Source: Burkholderiaceae bacterium
GTDB taxonomy: Bacteria; Pseudomonadota; Gammaproteobacteria; Burkholderiales; Burkholderiaceae_C
Length of the DNA: 64,000 bases
Assembly: GCA_016790515.1 (NCBI GenBank)
Contig: JAEUOY010000116.1
Span: 1 to 64,000, forward strand
Reading direction: 5' to 3'
The first letter of the stretch is position 1, and every line of letters begins with the position of its first letter. The translations under genes and the position numbers were made by a program. This document shows positions 36,262-44,932 of the stretch, piece after piece. Under the pieces are notes generated by a model. It did not search any database, had not been told where the DNA came from, and saw only the letters and a list, made by a program, of their open reading frames with translations.

Positions 36262-36795
36262 ATGGACAACGACTACCTCTTCCATGCCGGCGAAGCCACG
36301 GTGCTGGCCCGCGACGGCCAGTTCACCGACGCGATGCCCGAGATCCTGATCGGCCGCAGCAGCGGCCCGGTCGGCCAGGCCTTCGCCAACCTGATGGCGC
36401 AAAGCAAGGGTCACACCGCAATGTTCGCGATCCGCGCCTGCAACCAGCTGGTGCGGCCGGCGACGATGCTGGTGCCCAAGGTCACGCTGAAGGACGCCGC
36501 CAACATCGAGCTGTTCGGCGGCGTGGTGCAGAGCGCCACCGCCGACGCGGTGGTCGATTGCCTGATCGACGGCACGATCCCGCGCGAGCTGGCCAACGCG
36601 CTGTGCATCATCAGCCTGGTCTGGATCGACCCGCGCTGCGCCAAGGACCCGAACCTCGACAAGGCCGACATGTACCGCACCAACCACGAGGCCACGATGC
36701 TGGCGATCCGGCGCGCGCTGGCCAACGAGCCGACGGTCGACGAGCTGATCGCCAACCGGCACAGGATCAGGCACGACATGGACGACTGGAGCTGA
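36262..36795 (+). CDS. formaldehyde-activating enzyme paralogue lacking the catalytic His
   Basis: A 177-residue Fae homologue. Alignment with the true Fae of this window places FTDAMPEILIG over [11 protein letters not shown], so the catalytic His is replaced by Met. Other parts, such as GPVGQAFANLMAQSKGHTAMFAIRA and VPKVTLKDAANIELFGG, are conserved. Fae paralogues of this kind are known in methylotrophs; some appear to bind the folate-like cofactor without forming it, perhaps as sensors or regulators. It sits at the end of the fhc operon. Confidence 0.9.
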   Translation: MDNDYLFHAGEATVLARDGQFTDAMPEILIGRSSGPVGQAFANLMAQSKGHTAMFAIRACNQLVRPATMLVPKVTLKDAANIELFGGVVQSATADAVVDCLIDGTIPRELANALCIISLVWIDPRCAKDPNLDKADMYRTNHEATMLAIRRALANEPTVDELIANRHRIRHDMDDWS

Positions 36796-36809
36796 ATCCA
36801 GCCCCGGCG

Positions 36810-37514
36810 ATGAACCTCGCGCTGTTCGACCTCGATCACACGCTGATCCCGTTCGACAGCGGCATGGCCTGGACGCGCTTCCTGGCCGATGCCGGCGTGC
36901 TCGACCGCGAGGCGCCCGATCGCTACCTGGCCTGGTGTCACCAGTACGTGGCCGGCACGCTGGACATCCGGGCGATGCACCGGGCCACGGTGGCGCCGCT
37001 GGCGCGCTTTCCGCGGGCCTTGCTCGACCAGTGGGGCCGCGAGTTCGAGCTGCGCCTGGCGCCGCAGGTGCCCGCGCCGATGCACTCGCTGGTGCAGCGC
37101 CACCAGCGCGCCGGCGACCTCTGTGCCGTCGTCACCGCGACCACCCGGTTCATTGCCGAGCCGATCGCGCGGCTGTTCGGCATCGGCCATGTGCTGGCCA
37201 CCGAGCCGGCCACCGCCGACGGCTCGATCGACGGCGCGCTGACCGGCGAGATCGACGGCCTGCCGTGCTTTCGCGAGCACAAGCCGACAAGGGTGCAGGC
37301 CTGGCTGGCCGGGCTTGCGGGCCATGTCGGGCCGGACGCCGCCGGCCCGGCGCCGCCGCCTGCAACGCTGGCCGGATTCGGGCGCAGCTGGTTCTACTCG
37401 GATTCGGCCAGCGACCTGCCGCTGCTCGAGCAGGTCAGCGACCCGGTCGTGGTGCGGCCCGATGCGCGGCTGCGCGAACTGGCGCAGCGGCGCGGCTGGC
37501 CGATCATCGACTGA
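36810..37514 (+). CDS. HAD-IB family phosphatase
   Basis: A 234-residue HAD hydrolase of the SerB-like IB group. Motif I is ALFDLDHTLI, motif II lies in VVTATTRFIAEPIA, and motif III is FYSDSASDLPLL. A cap domain lies at about residues 20-85. It begins 14 bp after the fae paralogue, so it is probably in the fhc operon. The substrate is unknown. Such genes often follow fhc genes in Burkholderiales, so a phosphorylated cofactor intermediate is possible. Confidence 0.85.
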   Translation: MNLALFDLDHTLIPFDSGMAWTRFLADAGVLDREAPDRYLAWCHQYVAGTLDIRAMHRATVAPLARFPRALLDQWGREFELRLAPQVPAPMHSLVQRHQRAGDLCAVVTATTRFIAEPIARLFGIGHVLATEPATADGSIDGALTGEIDGLPCFREHKPTRVQAWLAGLAGHVGPDAAGPAPPPATLAGFGRSWFYSDSASDLPLLEQVSDPVVVRPDARLRELAQRRGWPIID

Positions 37515-37528
37515 CGGCCGCTCGCGCT

Positions 37529-38164
37529 TCAGACCTGCAGCAGCCCCCACTGCAGCGCGACCAGCGTCAGCGCCGACTGGTTGCCCGCGTTGAGCTTCTG
37601 CTTGACGTGGTAGAGGTGGGTGCCCACGGTGCTCGGCGAGAGCTTGAGGTTGTCGGCGATCTGCGCCACCGACAGCCCGCGCGCGAGCTGGATGAAGACC
37701 GAGAACTCGCGCTCGGACAGCAGCTCGGCCGGGCTGGTGTCGCCCTTGACCTGGGCCAGTGCCAGCGCGCGCGCGGTCGGGGCGTCGACGAAGGCCTCGC
37801 CGGCGGCCACCGCCTGCACCGCGGTGATCAGCACCTCGGGCGCGCTGCGCTTGCCGAGGAAGCCCAGCGCGCCGGCGCGCAGCACGCGCTGCGGGTGCGC
37901 GGTGTCCTCGTGGGCCGAGAGCACCAGGATGCGCGCCCGGGCATCGGCGGCGAGCAGGCGCCGCACCGCCTCCAGCCCGCCCATGCCGGGCATCGCCAGG
38001 TCCATCACCACCACGTCGGGCCGCTGGCGGGCGTAGTCGGCGCAGGCCTGCTCGCCGCTGCCGCATTCGGCCACCACCTCGATGCCGGCATCGGCCAGCA
38101 ACATGCGAAAGCCCATGCGCACCAGCGCATGGTCGTCGACGAGCATCACGCGGATGGCGGTCAC
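37529..38164 (-). CDS. NarL/LuxR-type response regulator
   Basis: A 211-residue response regulator. The receiver has RVMLVDDHALVRMGFRMLL, the phospho-acceptor in VVVMDLAMPGM, ILVLSAHED and GFLGKRSAPEVL. The C-terminal LuxR helix-turn-helix includes LSEREFSVFIQLARGLSVAQIADNLKLSPSTVGTHLYHVKQKL. The start is GTG 38164. It follows its kinase by 19 bp. With its position between fhc and pqq genes, it may control C1 genes (inference). Confidence 0.92.
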   Translation of the reverse strand: MTAIRVMLVDDHALVRMGFRMLLADAGIEVVAECGSGEQACADYARQRPDVVVMDLAMPGMGGLEAVRRLLAADARARILVLSAHEDTAHPQRVLRAGALGFLGKRSAPEVLITAVQAVAAGEAFVDAPTARALALAQVKGDTSPAELLSEREFSVFIQLARGLSVAQIADNLKLSPSTVGTHLYHVKQKLNAGNQSALTLVALQWGLLQV

Positions 38165-38183
38165 GGCGGTCCCTCGCGGTGTC

Positions 38184-39572
38184 TCATGCCGGGGCCAGCG
38201 GCAGTTGCAGCTCGAGCCGGGTGCCGCGCGGCTGCGCGGGCCCCAGCGCCAGGCTGCCGTGCAGGCTCTCGGCGCGCTCGGCCAGCCAGCGCAGGCCGTA
38301 GTGGCCGAAGCGCCCGGCCGGGCCGCCGGCGAGTCCCGCCGCCGGGCCGCCGGCCATCGCCGCCGGCAGGCCGTCGCCGTCATCGTCGACCTGCAGTCGC
38401 AGCGCCTGCGTCTCGGCCCACAGCCGCAGCCGCAGGTGGCTGGCCTGGCCATGGCGCAGCGCGTTGGTCAGGCCCTCCTGCGCTGCGCGGTACAGCGTCA
38501 GCGCGGCCTCGGGCGGCACCGCCAGGTCGGCGGGCAGCGACACATCGCTGTCGAACTGCTGTGCCGGGTGGCTGCGGCGCAGGCGCTGGACCAGGTCGTC
38601 CAGCGCCGCGGCCAGCCCCAGGCTGTCCATCACCAGCGGCGCCAGCCGCGGGATCAGGCCGTGCATCGCGTCGTACAGGCGCGAGCATTCGTCGGCCACC
38701 CGGCGCGCGGCCTGCTCGGCCTCGCTGTCGAAGGCCGCGGCGCGCCGCGCCACCGACAGCGCCATGCTGCGCATCGCGGTGACCGACTGGCCCAGCTCGT
38801 CGTGCAGCTCGCGCGCGATCAGCCGGCGCTCCTGCTCGACATGCTGTTCGATGCCGCGGCGCAGCTCGCGGCTGTCGGAGAGCTGCAGCTCGGCGCGCAG
38901 CGCGCGGCGCTCGGTGGCCAGATGGTCCTGCAACTGCTGCGTCATGCGGTTGAAGGCGGCGCCGATCGCCGCCGCCTCGGTGCCGTGCAGCGGCGGCAGC
39001 GCGACGTCGAGCCGGCCGGCCTGCATCGCCTCGAGCGCGCCGACGATCTGGCCGAACGGCTTCACCGCGCGGCCGACCAGCCAGAACACCAGCCCATTGA
39101 CCAGCAGCAGCAGGGCCAGCGCGATACCGGCCAGCAGGCCCAGTTCGTCCCAGGCGTCGAGCACCGCGCGCGAGGCATTGGCCTGCACCACCAGGCGGCC
39201 GTCGGGGAAGGCGATCGCCTGCGCCGAGGGCGGCGGCGCCAGCAGCGCGGTGAACCAGTCCGGTGCCTCTCGGCCGGCCTTGTAGGGCGAGGGCGGCGAC
39301 TGGTAGATCACCCGGCCCTGGTCGTCGGTCAGCGTGACGTCGTTGGCGCGGATGCGGCCCAGGTCCTGCAGGTAGGCGCGCATCGCCGGCGTGCCCTGCG
39401 CGGCATAGAGCCAGGCGGTGCGCTTGAGCAGCTGCGCCGCCACCCGGTTGGCCGCCAGGACCTCCTCCTGCACCGCAGCCCGCAGGCCGTGGAACTGCAG
39501 GCCGACCACGGCGACCACGAAGGCCAGCATCAGCGCGGCCAGCAGGCCGTTGATCTTCAGGCGCAGCGACAT
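38184..39572 (-). CDS. sensor histidine kinase (HisKA_3 family)
   Basis: A 462-residue membrane kinase. TM1 is at about residues 8-28, a periplasmic sensory region of about 115 residues follows, then TM2 (about 147-168) and a HAMP linker. The phospho-acceptor His is in ERRLIARELHDELGQSVTAMR, and the ATP domain has AAQEGLTNALRHGQASHLRLRL and VDDDGDGLP. It pairs with the LuxR-type regulator. A Gly/Ala-rich insert (GGPAAGLAGGPAG) lies in the ATP lid. Confidence 0.93.
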   Translation of the reverse strand: MSLRLKINGLLAALMLAFVVAVVGLQFHGLRAAVQEEVLAANRVAAQLLKRTAWLYAAQGTPAMRAYLQDLGRIRANDVTLTDDQGRVIYQSPPSPYKAGREAPDWFTALLAPPPSAQAIAFPDGRLVVQANASRAVLDAWDELGLLAGIALALLLLVNGLVFWLVGRAVKPFGQIVGALEAMQAGRLDVALPPLHGTEAAAIGAAFNRMTQQLQDHLATERRALRAELQLSDSRELRRGIEQHVEQERRLIARELHDELGQSVTAMRSMALSVARRAAAFDSEAEQAARRVADECSRLYDAMHGLIPRLAPLVMDSLGLAAALDDLVQRLRRSHPAQQFDSDVSLPADLAVPPEAALTLYRAAQEGLTNALRHGQASHLRLRLWAETQALRLQVDDDGDGLPAAMAGGPAAGLAGGPAGRFGHYGLRWLAERAESLHGSLALGPAQPRGTRLELQLPLAPA

Positions 39573-40594
39573 CGGTCGGGGCCGGATGTGGCGGCGGGGC
39601 GGTCGAGGGTGGCCTCGAAGTCGCGCCGCTCGGCATAGCGCTCCAGGGCCTGCACCATCGCCTGCACCATCGCCGGGTGGCCAGGCTCGTGGCCGACGCC
39701 GGGCAGCGCCTGCCAGCGGCTGTGCGGCAGCGCGGCGTGCAGGGCCCGTGCGCCCGCGGCGGGGCAGATGCGGTCGGCCAGCCCGTGCAGCAGCAGCGTG
39801 GGCACCGCCGGCAGGCGGTCGGCCAGCGCGAGTGCGCCGTCCCCGGGCAGCCAGCAGCCGTGCTGCAGGTAGTGGCTCTGCACCCGGTAACGCTGCCGCA
39901 GGGCTGCGGCAGGCGGCATCGGGCCCGGCGGGCCCTCGCTGGCCAGCGCCTGCTCCCAGCCCCACCAGGCGCAGGCCAGTTCGTCCTGCGCCGCACTGGC
40001 GCCGGCTGCGGCCAGTACCGCGGCGATCGCCGGCAGCAGCTGCGCGGCCGGCACGCCGGCGCGGCAGCCGGCCGCGCGGGTCAAGCTATCCCAGGCCGCG
40101 TGAGCGGCGGGCGTGCTCGCGTGGCCGCGGTCGAAGAACGCGGCGATGTCCTGCGGCCGGGCCAGGAAGGTCGACCGCAGCAGCAGCCCGGCCACCGCCT
40201 CGGGCGCATCGGCGGCGTGGGCCAGGGCCAGCGTCGCGCCCCAGGAGCCGCCGACGACCAGCCAGCGTGCCAGCCCCAGGTGGCTGCGGATCCGCCGCAG
40301 GTCGGCCAGCAGGTCGGCGCTGGTGTTGTCGCGGATCTCGCCGGCCGGCAAGCTGGCGCCGGCGCCGCGCTGGTCGACGCAGATCAGCCGCCAGCGTGCC
40401 GGATCGAAGAAGCGCCGCAACAGCGGCGACTGGCCCGAGCCCGGCCCGCCGTGCAGCAGCAGCGCCGGGATGCCGTCGCGCCGGCCGTGCTGTGCCAGGT
40501 GCAGCCGGTGGCCGCCGGGCACCGGCAGCGATTCGCTGCGCCACGGCGGCAGGTCGTCGAACAGCAGGCGGTCGCGGGCGGTGGGGAGCGGCAC
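39557..40594 (-). CDS. prolyl aminopeptidase-like alpha/beta hydrolase
   Basis: A protein of about 345 residues, peptidase family S33. The oxyanion motif is LLLHGGPGSGQSPLLRRFFDP, the nucleophile elbow is VVGGSWGATLAL, and the acid/His pair lies in LLHGLADRICPAA and GVGHEPGHPAM. Two long proteobacterial features (DQRGAGAS, CAWWGWEQAL) match proline iminopeptidases. The start is uncertain: GTG 40594 is used here; TTG 40618 would add 8 residues. It overlaps the kinase gene by 16 bp. Confidence 0.82.
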   Translation of the reverse strand: MPLPTARDRLLFDDLPPWRSESLPVPGGHRLHLAQHGRRDGIPALLLHGGPGSGQSPLLRRFFDPARWRLICVDQRGAGASLPAGEIRDNTSADLLADLRRIRSHLGLARWLVVGGSWGATLALAHAADAPEAVAGLLLRSTFLARPQDIAAFFDRGHASTPAAHAAWDSLTRAAGCRAGVPAAQLLPAIAAVLAAAGASAAQDELACAWWGWEQALASEGPPGPMPPAAALRQRYRVQSHYLQHGCWLPGDGALALADRLPAVPTLLLHGLADRICPAAGARALHAALPHSRWQALPGVGHEPGHPAMVQAMVQALERYAERRDFEATLDRPAATSGPDRCRCA

Positions 40595-40625
40595 GCATTC
40601 ATGGTAGCGGCGCGCCAAGGCCGTG

Positions 40626-40642
40626 TTTCATGAAAATCATGA
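40626..40642. promoter_or_regulatory. palindrome and TCATGA repeat upstream of pqqA
   Basis: TTTCATGAAA (40626-40635) is a perfect 10-bp palindrome, and TCATGA occurs twice, 9 bp apart (40628, 40637). It lies in the AT-richest part of the pip/pqqA divergent region and may be a regulator site for either gene. This rests on sequence symmetry only. Confidence 0.3.
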
Positions 40643-40764
40643 GGCGCGATTCAAGACCGGGGGGCTGGCCGGGGCGATCGCCGGCGACCATCATCGCGTC
40701 AGGAGCCCAGGGTTCCCGCCGCCACCGTCCGGTGCCGGTGCCACCGATCGTCAGGAGACTGCTC

Positions 40765-40839
40765 ATGCAATGGACCACCCCCGCCGCCACCGATTTCCGC
40801 TTCGGTTTCGAGATCAACCTCTACGTCACCGCGCGCTGA
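40765..40839 (+). CDS. pqqA: PQQ precursor peptide PqqA
   Basis: A 24-residue peptide with the substrate residues of PQQ synthesis at the standard positions: Glu16 and Tyr20 in FEINLYVTAR. PqqE with PqqD crosslinks these two residues. AGGAG lies 7 bases before the ATG. It is separated from pqqB by a strong hairpin, which probably lets pqqA be made in excess over the enzymes. Confidence 0.97.
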   Translation: MQWTTPAATDFRFGFEINLYVTAR

Positions 40840-40870
40840 GCCCGGGCCGATCGCGATCGACCTGACCCCC

Positions 40871-40895
40871 GCTGCCCCGGCCTTGCCGGGGCAGC
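40871..40895 (+). terminator. 11-bp hairpin between pqqA and pqqB
   Basis: GCTGCCCCGGC (40871-40881), a CTT loop and GCCGGGGCAGC (40885-40895) pair perfectly. The following bases (CTGTTCG) contain no true U-run. It may act as a partial terminator or as an RNA-end stabiliser that raises pqqA over pqqBCDE. Confidence 0.75.
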
Positions 40896-40911
40896 CTGTT
40901 CGAGGGCTGCC

Positions 40912-41832
40912 ATGCGCATCACCGTCCTGGGCGCCGCCGCCGGCGGCGGCTTTCCGCAGTGGAACTGCAACTGCCGCCAATGCGCCGGCCAGCGGGCGGG
41001 CACGCTGCGGGCCCAGCCGCGCACGCAGTCGTCGATCTTCGTGCAGGGCGATCACGGCGCCGACGGGGTGCTGTTCAACGCCTCGCCCGACATCCTGGCG
41101 CAGATCCGCGCCAACCCGGTGCTGCAGCCGGGCCGTGCCCGGCGCGACAGCGCGATCGCCGGCGTGGTGCTGATGGACGGCCAGGTCGACCATGTCACCG
41201 GGCTGCTGATGCTGCGCGAGCGCGGCGCGCCGCTGCCGGTCTGGTGCACCGACGCGGTGGCCGACGACCTGACCGGCGGCTTCCCGGTGCTGCGGGTGCT
41301 GGATCATTTCTGCGGCGTGCAGCGCCACCGCATCTCGATCGACGGCACGCCGTTCGAGGTGCCCGGCGTGCCGGGGCTGCGGTTTCGCGCGCTGCCGCTG
41401 TCGAGCAAGGCGGCGCCGTACTCGCCGCACCGCGACCGGCCGGCGCCGGGCGACAACATCGGCCTGCTGATCACCGACACCGCCAGCGGCAGGACGGTGT
41501 TCTACGCGCCGGGTCTGGGCGAGATCTCGCCGGCGGTGTTCGACGCGATGCACGGCGCCGACGCGGTGATGGTCGACGGCACCTTCTTCACCGACGACGA
41601 GATGCCGGCGCTGGGCCTGGGGCACAAGACCGCGCGCGACATCGGCCACCTGCCGCAGAGCGGCCCCGGCGGCATGGTCGAGTGGCTGGACCGGCTGCCG
41701 CCGGCCACGCGCCGGCTGCTGATCCACATCAACAACACCAACCCGATCCTCGACCAGGACTCGGCCGCGAACGCGCTGCTGCGCGAGCACGGCATCGAGC
41801 TGTGCGAGGACGGCATGCTGATCCAGCCCTGA
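40912..41832 (+). CDS. pqqB: PQQ biosynthesis protein PqqB
   Basis: A 306-residue metallo-beta-lactamase-fold protein of normal PqqB length. It begins with [20 protein letters not shown] and has [50 protein letters not shown] and [13 protein letters not shown]. PqqB is proposed to hydroxylate the tyrosine part of the PQQ precursor. It begins the pqqBCDE part of the operon. Confidence 0.97.
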   Translation: MRITVLGAAAGGGFPQWNCNCRQCAGQRAGTLRAQPRTQSSIFVQGDHGADGVLFNASPDILAQIRANPVLQPGRARRDSAIAGVVLMDGQVDHVTGLLMLRERGAPLPVWCTDAVADDLTGGFPVLRVLDHFCGVQRHRISIDGTPFEVPGVPGLRFRALPLSSKAAPYSPHRDRPAPGDNIGLLITDTASGRTVFYAPGLGEISPAVFDAMHGADAVMVDGTFFTDDEMPALGLGHKTARDIGHLPQSGPGGMVEWLDRLPPATRRLLIHINNTNPILDQDSAANALLREHGIELCEDGMLIQP

Positions 41833-41837
41833 ATGCC

Positions 41838-42563
41838 ATGACCCCCACCGATCCTGCCTCCGCGCCGTGGAGCCGCACCGAGTTCGAGGCTCGGCTGCGC
41901 GAGCGCGGCCGCGCGTACCACATCCACCACCCGTTCAACCTGATGCTCAACAGCGGTCGCGCGACGCCCGAGCAGATCCGCGGCTGGGTCGCCAACCGCT
42001 TCTACTACCAGATCGCGATCCCGATCAAGGACGGCGCGGTGCTGTCGAACTGCCCCGACCGCGAGGTGCGCCGCGGCTGGGTGCAGCGCATCCTCGACCA
42101 CGACGGCTTCGAGCTCGGCGGCATGAAGGACGAGGGCGGCATCGAGGCCTGGCTGCGGCTGGCGCAGGCGGTGGGCCTGGGCCGCGACGAGGTGCTGGAC
42201 CAGCGCCACGTGATCCCGGCGCTGCGCTTCGCGGTCGACGCCTATGTCAACTTCGCCCGCCGCGCGCCCTGGCAGGAGGCGGTGTGCTCGTCGCTGACCG
42301 AGCTGTTCGCGCCCGAGATCCACAAGCAGCGGCTGGCGACCTGGCCCGAGCACTACCCGTGGATCGAGAGCGCCGGCCTGCAGTACTTCCGCAACCGGGT
42401 CAGCCAGGCGCGGCGCGACGTCGAGCAGGGGCTGGCGATCACGCTGGACCATTTCGACACGCTGGCGCTGCAGCAGCGCGCGCTCGACGTCCTGCAGTTC
42501 AAGCTCGACATCCTGTGGGCGATGAACGACGCGATGGCGCTGCGCTACGGGGTGACGCCATGA
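41838..42563 (+). CDS. pqqC: pyrroloquinoline-quinone synthase PqqC
   Basis: A 241-residue cofactor-free oxidase that performs the last step, ring closure and oxidation to PQQ. The family pattern is clear: [50 protein letters not shown] and [18 protein letters not shown] 41838 lies 5 bp after pqqB; the stop overlaps pqqD by 4 bp. Confidence 0.97.
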   Translation: MTPTDPASAPWSRTEFEARLRERGRAYHIHHPFNLMLNSGRATPEQIRGWVANRFYYQIAIPIKDGAVLSNCPDREVRRGWVQRILDHDGFELGGMKDEGGIEAWLRLAQAVGLGRDEVLDQRHVIPALRFAVDAYVNFARRAPWQEAVCSSLTELFAPEIHKQRLATWPEHYPWIESAGLQYFRNRVSQARRDVEQGLAITLDHFDTLALQQRALDVLQFKLDILWAMNDAMALRYGVTP

Positions 42564-42850
42564 CGGCGGTGACGGCAAGGCGGCCGGTCCTGGACAGCCG
42601 GCCCCGCGTCGGCCCCGGCTTCCGGCTGCAGTGGGAGCCGGCGCAGGACAGCCATGTGCTGCTCTACCCCGAGGGCATGGTCAGGCTCAACGGCAGCGCG
42701 GGCGAGATCGTCAGGCGCTGCGACGGCCAGCGCAGCCTGTCCGAGGTGGTGGCCGAACTGGAGGCCGCATTCGATGCACGAGGGCTGGCCGGCGACGTGC
42801 TGGCCTTCGTCGAGATGGCCGGCCAGAAGCGCTGGCTCGTCTGGGAATGA
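42560..42850 (+). CDS. pqqD: PQQ peptide chaperone PqqD
   Basis: A 96-residue PqqD, which binds PqqA and presents it to PqqE. It contains the family segment [34 protein letters not shown] and a C-terminal helix ([13 protein letters not shown]). It is joined by 4-bp overlaps to pqqC and pqqE. Confidence 0.96.
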   Translation: MTAVTARRPVLDSRPRVGPGFRLQWEPAQDSHVLLYPEGMVRLNGSAGEIVRRCDGQRSLSEVVAELEAAFDARGLAGDVLAFVEMAGQKRWLVWE

Positions 42851-44019
42851 CGATGAACGCGATCGCCGACGCGGCGGCATCCGGACCCGCCCGCCCCGGC
42901 CCGCCGCTGTGGCTGCTGGCCGAACTGACCTACCGCTGCCCGCTGCACTGCGTGTTCTGCTACAACCCGGTCGACTTCGCGACCCAGGCCGCCGAGCTCG
43001 GCACCGAGGACTGGCTGCGCGTGCTGCGCGAGGGCCGCGAGCTCGGCGCGGTGCAGTGCGGGCTGTCGGGCGGCGAGCCACTGCTGCGCGACGACCTGGA
43101 GATCCTCGTCGCCGAGGCGCACCGGCTGGGCTACTACACCAACCTGCTGACCTCGGGCGTCGGGCTGACCGAGGCCCGCGCCGCGGCGCTGAAAGCCGCC
43201 GGGCTCGACCATGTGCAGCTGTCGTTCCAGGACTCGACGCGCGAGATCAACGACTTCCTGTCGCACACCAAGACCTTCGAACTGAAGCACAAGGTGGCGC
43301 GCATCATCAAGGCCCAGGGCTGGCCGATGGTGATGAACGTGGTGATCCACCGCCTGAACATCGACCACATCGACAGCATCATCGCGCTGGCCGACGAGTG
43401 CGGCGCCGAATACCTCGAGCTGGCCAACACCCAGTACTACAGCTGGGCGCTGCACAACCGCGACCACCTGCTGCCCACCCAGGCGCAGCTGACGCGGGCT
43501 GAAGGCGTGGCCGACGCCTGGCGGCACAAGCTGGGCGATCGCATGCGGCTGTTCTTCGTCGCCCCCGACTACCACGAGGGCCGGCCCAAGCGCTGCGTCA
43601 ACGGCTGGGGCAGCATGTTCCTCACCGTGGCCCCCGACGGCACCGCGATGCCCTGCCACACCGCGCGCATGCTGCCCGGGCTGGCGTTCCCGAATGTGCG
43701 CCAGACCTCGCTGCGCGAAGCCTGGTACGACAGCGAAGGCTTCAACCGCTACCGCGGCACCGGCTGGATGAAGGAGCCCTGCGCCAGCTGCGAGCACAAG
43801 GAGCAGGATCTCGGCGGCTGCCGCTGCCAGGCCTTCCTGCTGGCGCAGGACCCGGCCGCCGCCGACCCGGTGTGCCCCAAGAGCCCACAGCATGGCCGGG
43901 TGACCGAGGCGCTGGCGCGCGCCGAATCCGGCGCGCCGGCGGTGCAACCGCTGGTGTTCCGGGACCCGGCCAATTCGCGCCGGCTGGCGCGCGCCGACGC
44001 CGAACCGCGGCCGGCCTGA
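42847..44019 (+). CDS. pqqE: radical SAM enzyme PqqE
   Basis: A 390-residue radical SAM enzyme that crosslinks Glu16 and Tyr20 of PqqA. The SAM cluster motif is CPLHCVFC near residue 30. The SPASM auxiliary-cluster Cys residues lie in PKRCVNGWGSMFLTVAPDGTAMPCH and CASCEHKEQDLGGCRC. The start 42847 overlaps pqqD by ATGA; ATG 42853 is also possible. The last 25 residues are a variable tail. Confidence 0.97.
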   Translation: MTMNAIADAAASGPARPGPPLWLLAELTYRCPLHCVFCYNPVDFATQAAELGTEDWLRVLREGRELGAVQCGLSGGEPLLRDDLEILVAEAHRLGYYTNLLTSGVGLTEARAAALKAAGLDHVQLSFQDSTREINDFLSHTKTFELKHKVARIIKAQGWPMVMNVVIHRLNIDHIDSIIALADECGAEYLELANTQYYSWALHNRDHLLPTQAQLTRAEGVADAWRHKLGDRMRLFFVAPDYHEGRPKRCVNGWGSMFLTVAPDGTAMPCHTARMLPGLAFPNVRQTSLREAWYDSEGFNRYRGTGWMKEPCASCEHKEQDLGGCRCQAFLLAQDPAAADPVCPKSPQHGRVTEALARAESGAPAVQPLVFRDPANSRRLARADAEPRPA

Positions 44020-44035
44020 GGCTTCGGCGCCGCGA

Positions 44036-44326
44036 TCAGGTCGCGGCGTGGCGCCGGGCGACCCAGACGGTGGCGCCTTCGGTGCCGTAGCGCTCGGCAT
44101 GCGGCACCTCGCGCCCGAGCTCGAAGGCGTCGCCGGCGCGCAGCAGCCGGGCCTGTTCGCCCACCGTCAGCGTGAACTCGCCGCGCACCACCAGCGCCTT
44201 GACCTCGAACGGGTGGCGATGGGTGTCCAGCACCTGCTCGGGCGCCCATTCGCGCACCAGCACCTGGTCGAAGCCTTCGGCACGCGCGCTGGCCTCGAAG
44301 GCCTGGAAGCTGAGCGGATCGGGCAT
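44036..44326 (-). CDS. small cupin-domain protein
   Basis: A 96-residue single-domain cupin. The metal-binding motif reads LDTHRHPFEVKALVVRGEFTL (His-x-His...Glu), with a second motif GREVPHAERYG. Small cupins bind metals and ligands and act as sensors or isomerases; nothing specific can be said. It is the last gene of the run of xox accessory genes, 13 bp after the thioredoxin-like gene. Confidence 0.82.
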   Translation of the reverse strand: MPDPLSFQAFEASARAEGFDQVLVREWAPEQVLDTHRHPFEVKALVVRGEFTLTVGEQARLLRAGDAFELGREVPHAERYGTEGATVWVARRHAAT

Positions 44327-44339
44327 GGCGTGCTCCGGT

Positions 44340-44888
44340 TCACTGTTCGAGGCGAAGGATCTCGAGCTGCTCGGGCACCGTCTCGAAGGTGCCGGTGCCG
44401 GCGGGCATCTGCATCAGCGGGCGGGCCTGGGCGTCGAGCAGCCAGACGTTGGGATAGACCAGCAGCCGGGCGCGTTCGTCGCCGATGCTGCGCTGGAACT
44501 CGGCATAGGGCAGGCTGCGCGCGCCGATGCGCAGGTACAGCTTGTCGGCGCTCATCGCCAGGCTGCTGCGCAGGTCGACCAGCAGGAAGCGGTGGCGCTC
44601 GAACTGCGGCACCAGCTCGTCGGCATGGCGGGCCAGGAAGGCCTCGTACTTGCGGCAGAAGGCGCAGTCGCTGGCGCCGAGGTAGACGTACAGGCGCTTG
44701 TTCTCGCGCTGGGCGCGCGCCAGCGCCGCGCTGAGGTCGAACTCGGCGCGCTCGGGGCCGCCGGCCGGCTGCAGGACGATCGCGCCGTAGCGCTCGGGCA
44801 GCGCCGCCGCGGCGCTCTGCGCGAGCAGCGCGACCAGCCACAGCGCCGGCGCCAGCAGGCGCCTGGACAGGGTCGGGCGGGTGGTCAT
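44340..44888 (-). CDS. exported thioredoxin-like protein
   Basis: A 182-residue protein with an N-terminal signal peptide (RRLLAPALWLVALLAQSAAA) and a thioredoxin fold bearing a CxxC: VYLGASDCAFCRKYEAF. The Pro of the fold is in VYPNVWLLDA. It is expected in the periplasm and may reduce or protect disulphides in the XoxF/XoxG or SoxYZ-like proteins (inference from the cluster). Confidence 0.85.
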   Translation of the reverse strand: MTTRPTLSRRLLAPALWLVALLAQSAAAALPERYGAIVLQPAGGPERAEFDLSAALARAQRENKRLYVYLGASDCAFCRKYEAFLARHADELVPQFERHRFLLVDLRSSLAMSADKLYLRIGARSLPYAEFQRSIGDERARLLVYPNVWLLDAQARPLMQMPAGTGTFETVPEQLEILRLEQ

Positions 44889-44932
44889 GGCCGGCAGTGT
44901 GGCAGAGCGGGGCGGCTGCGCACCGGCTGGGG

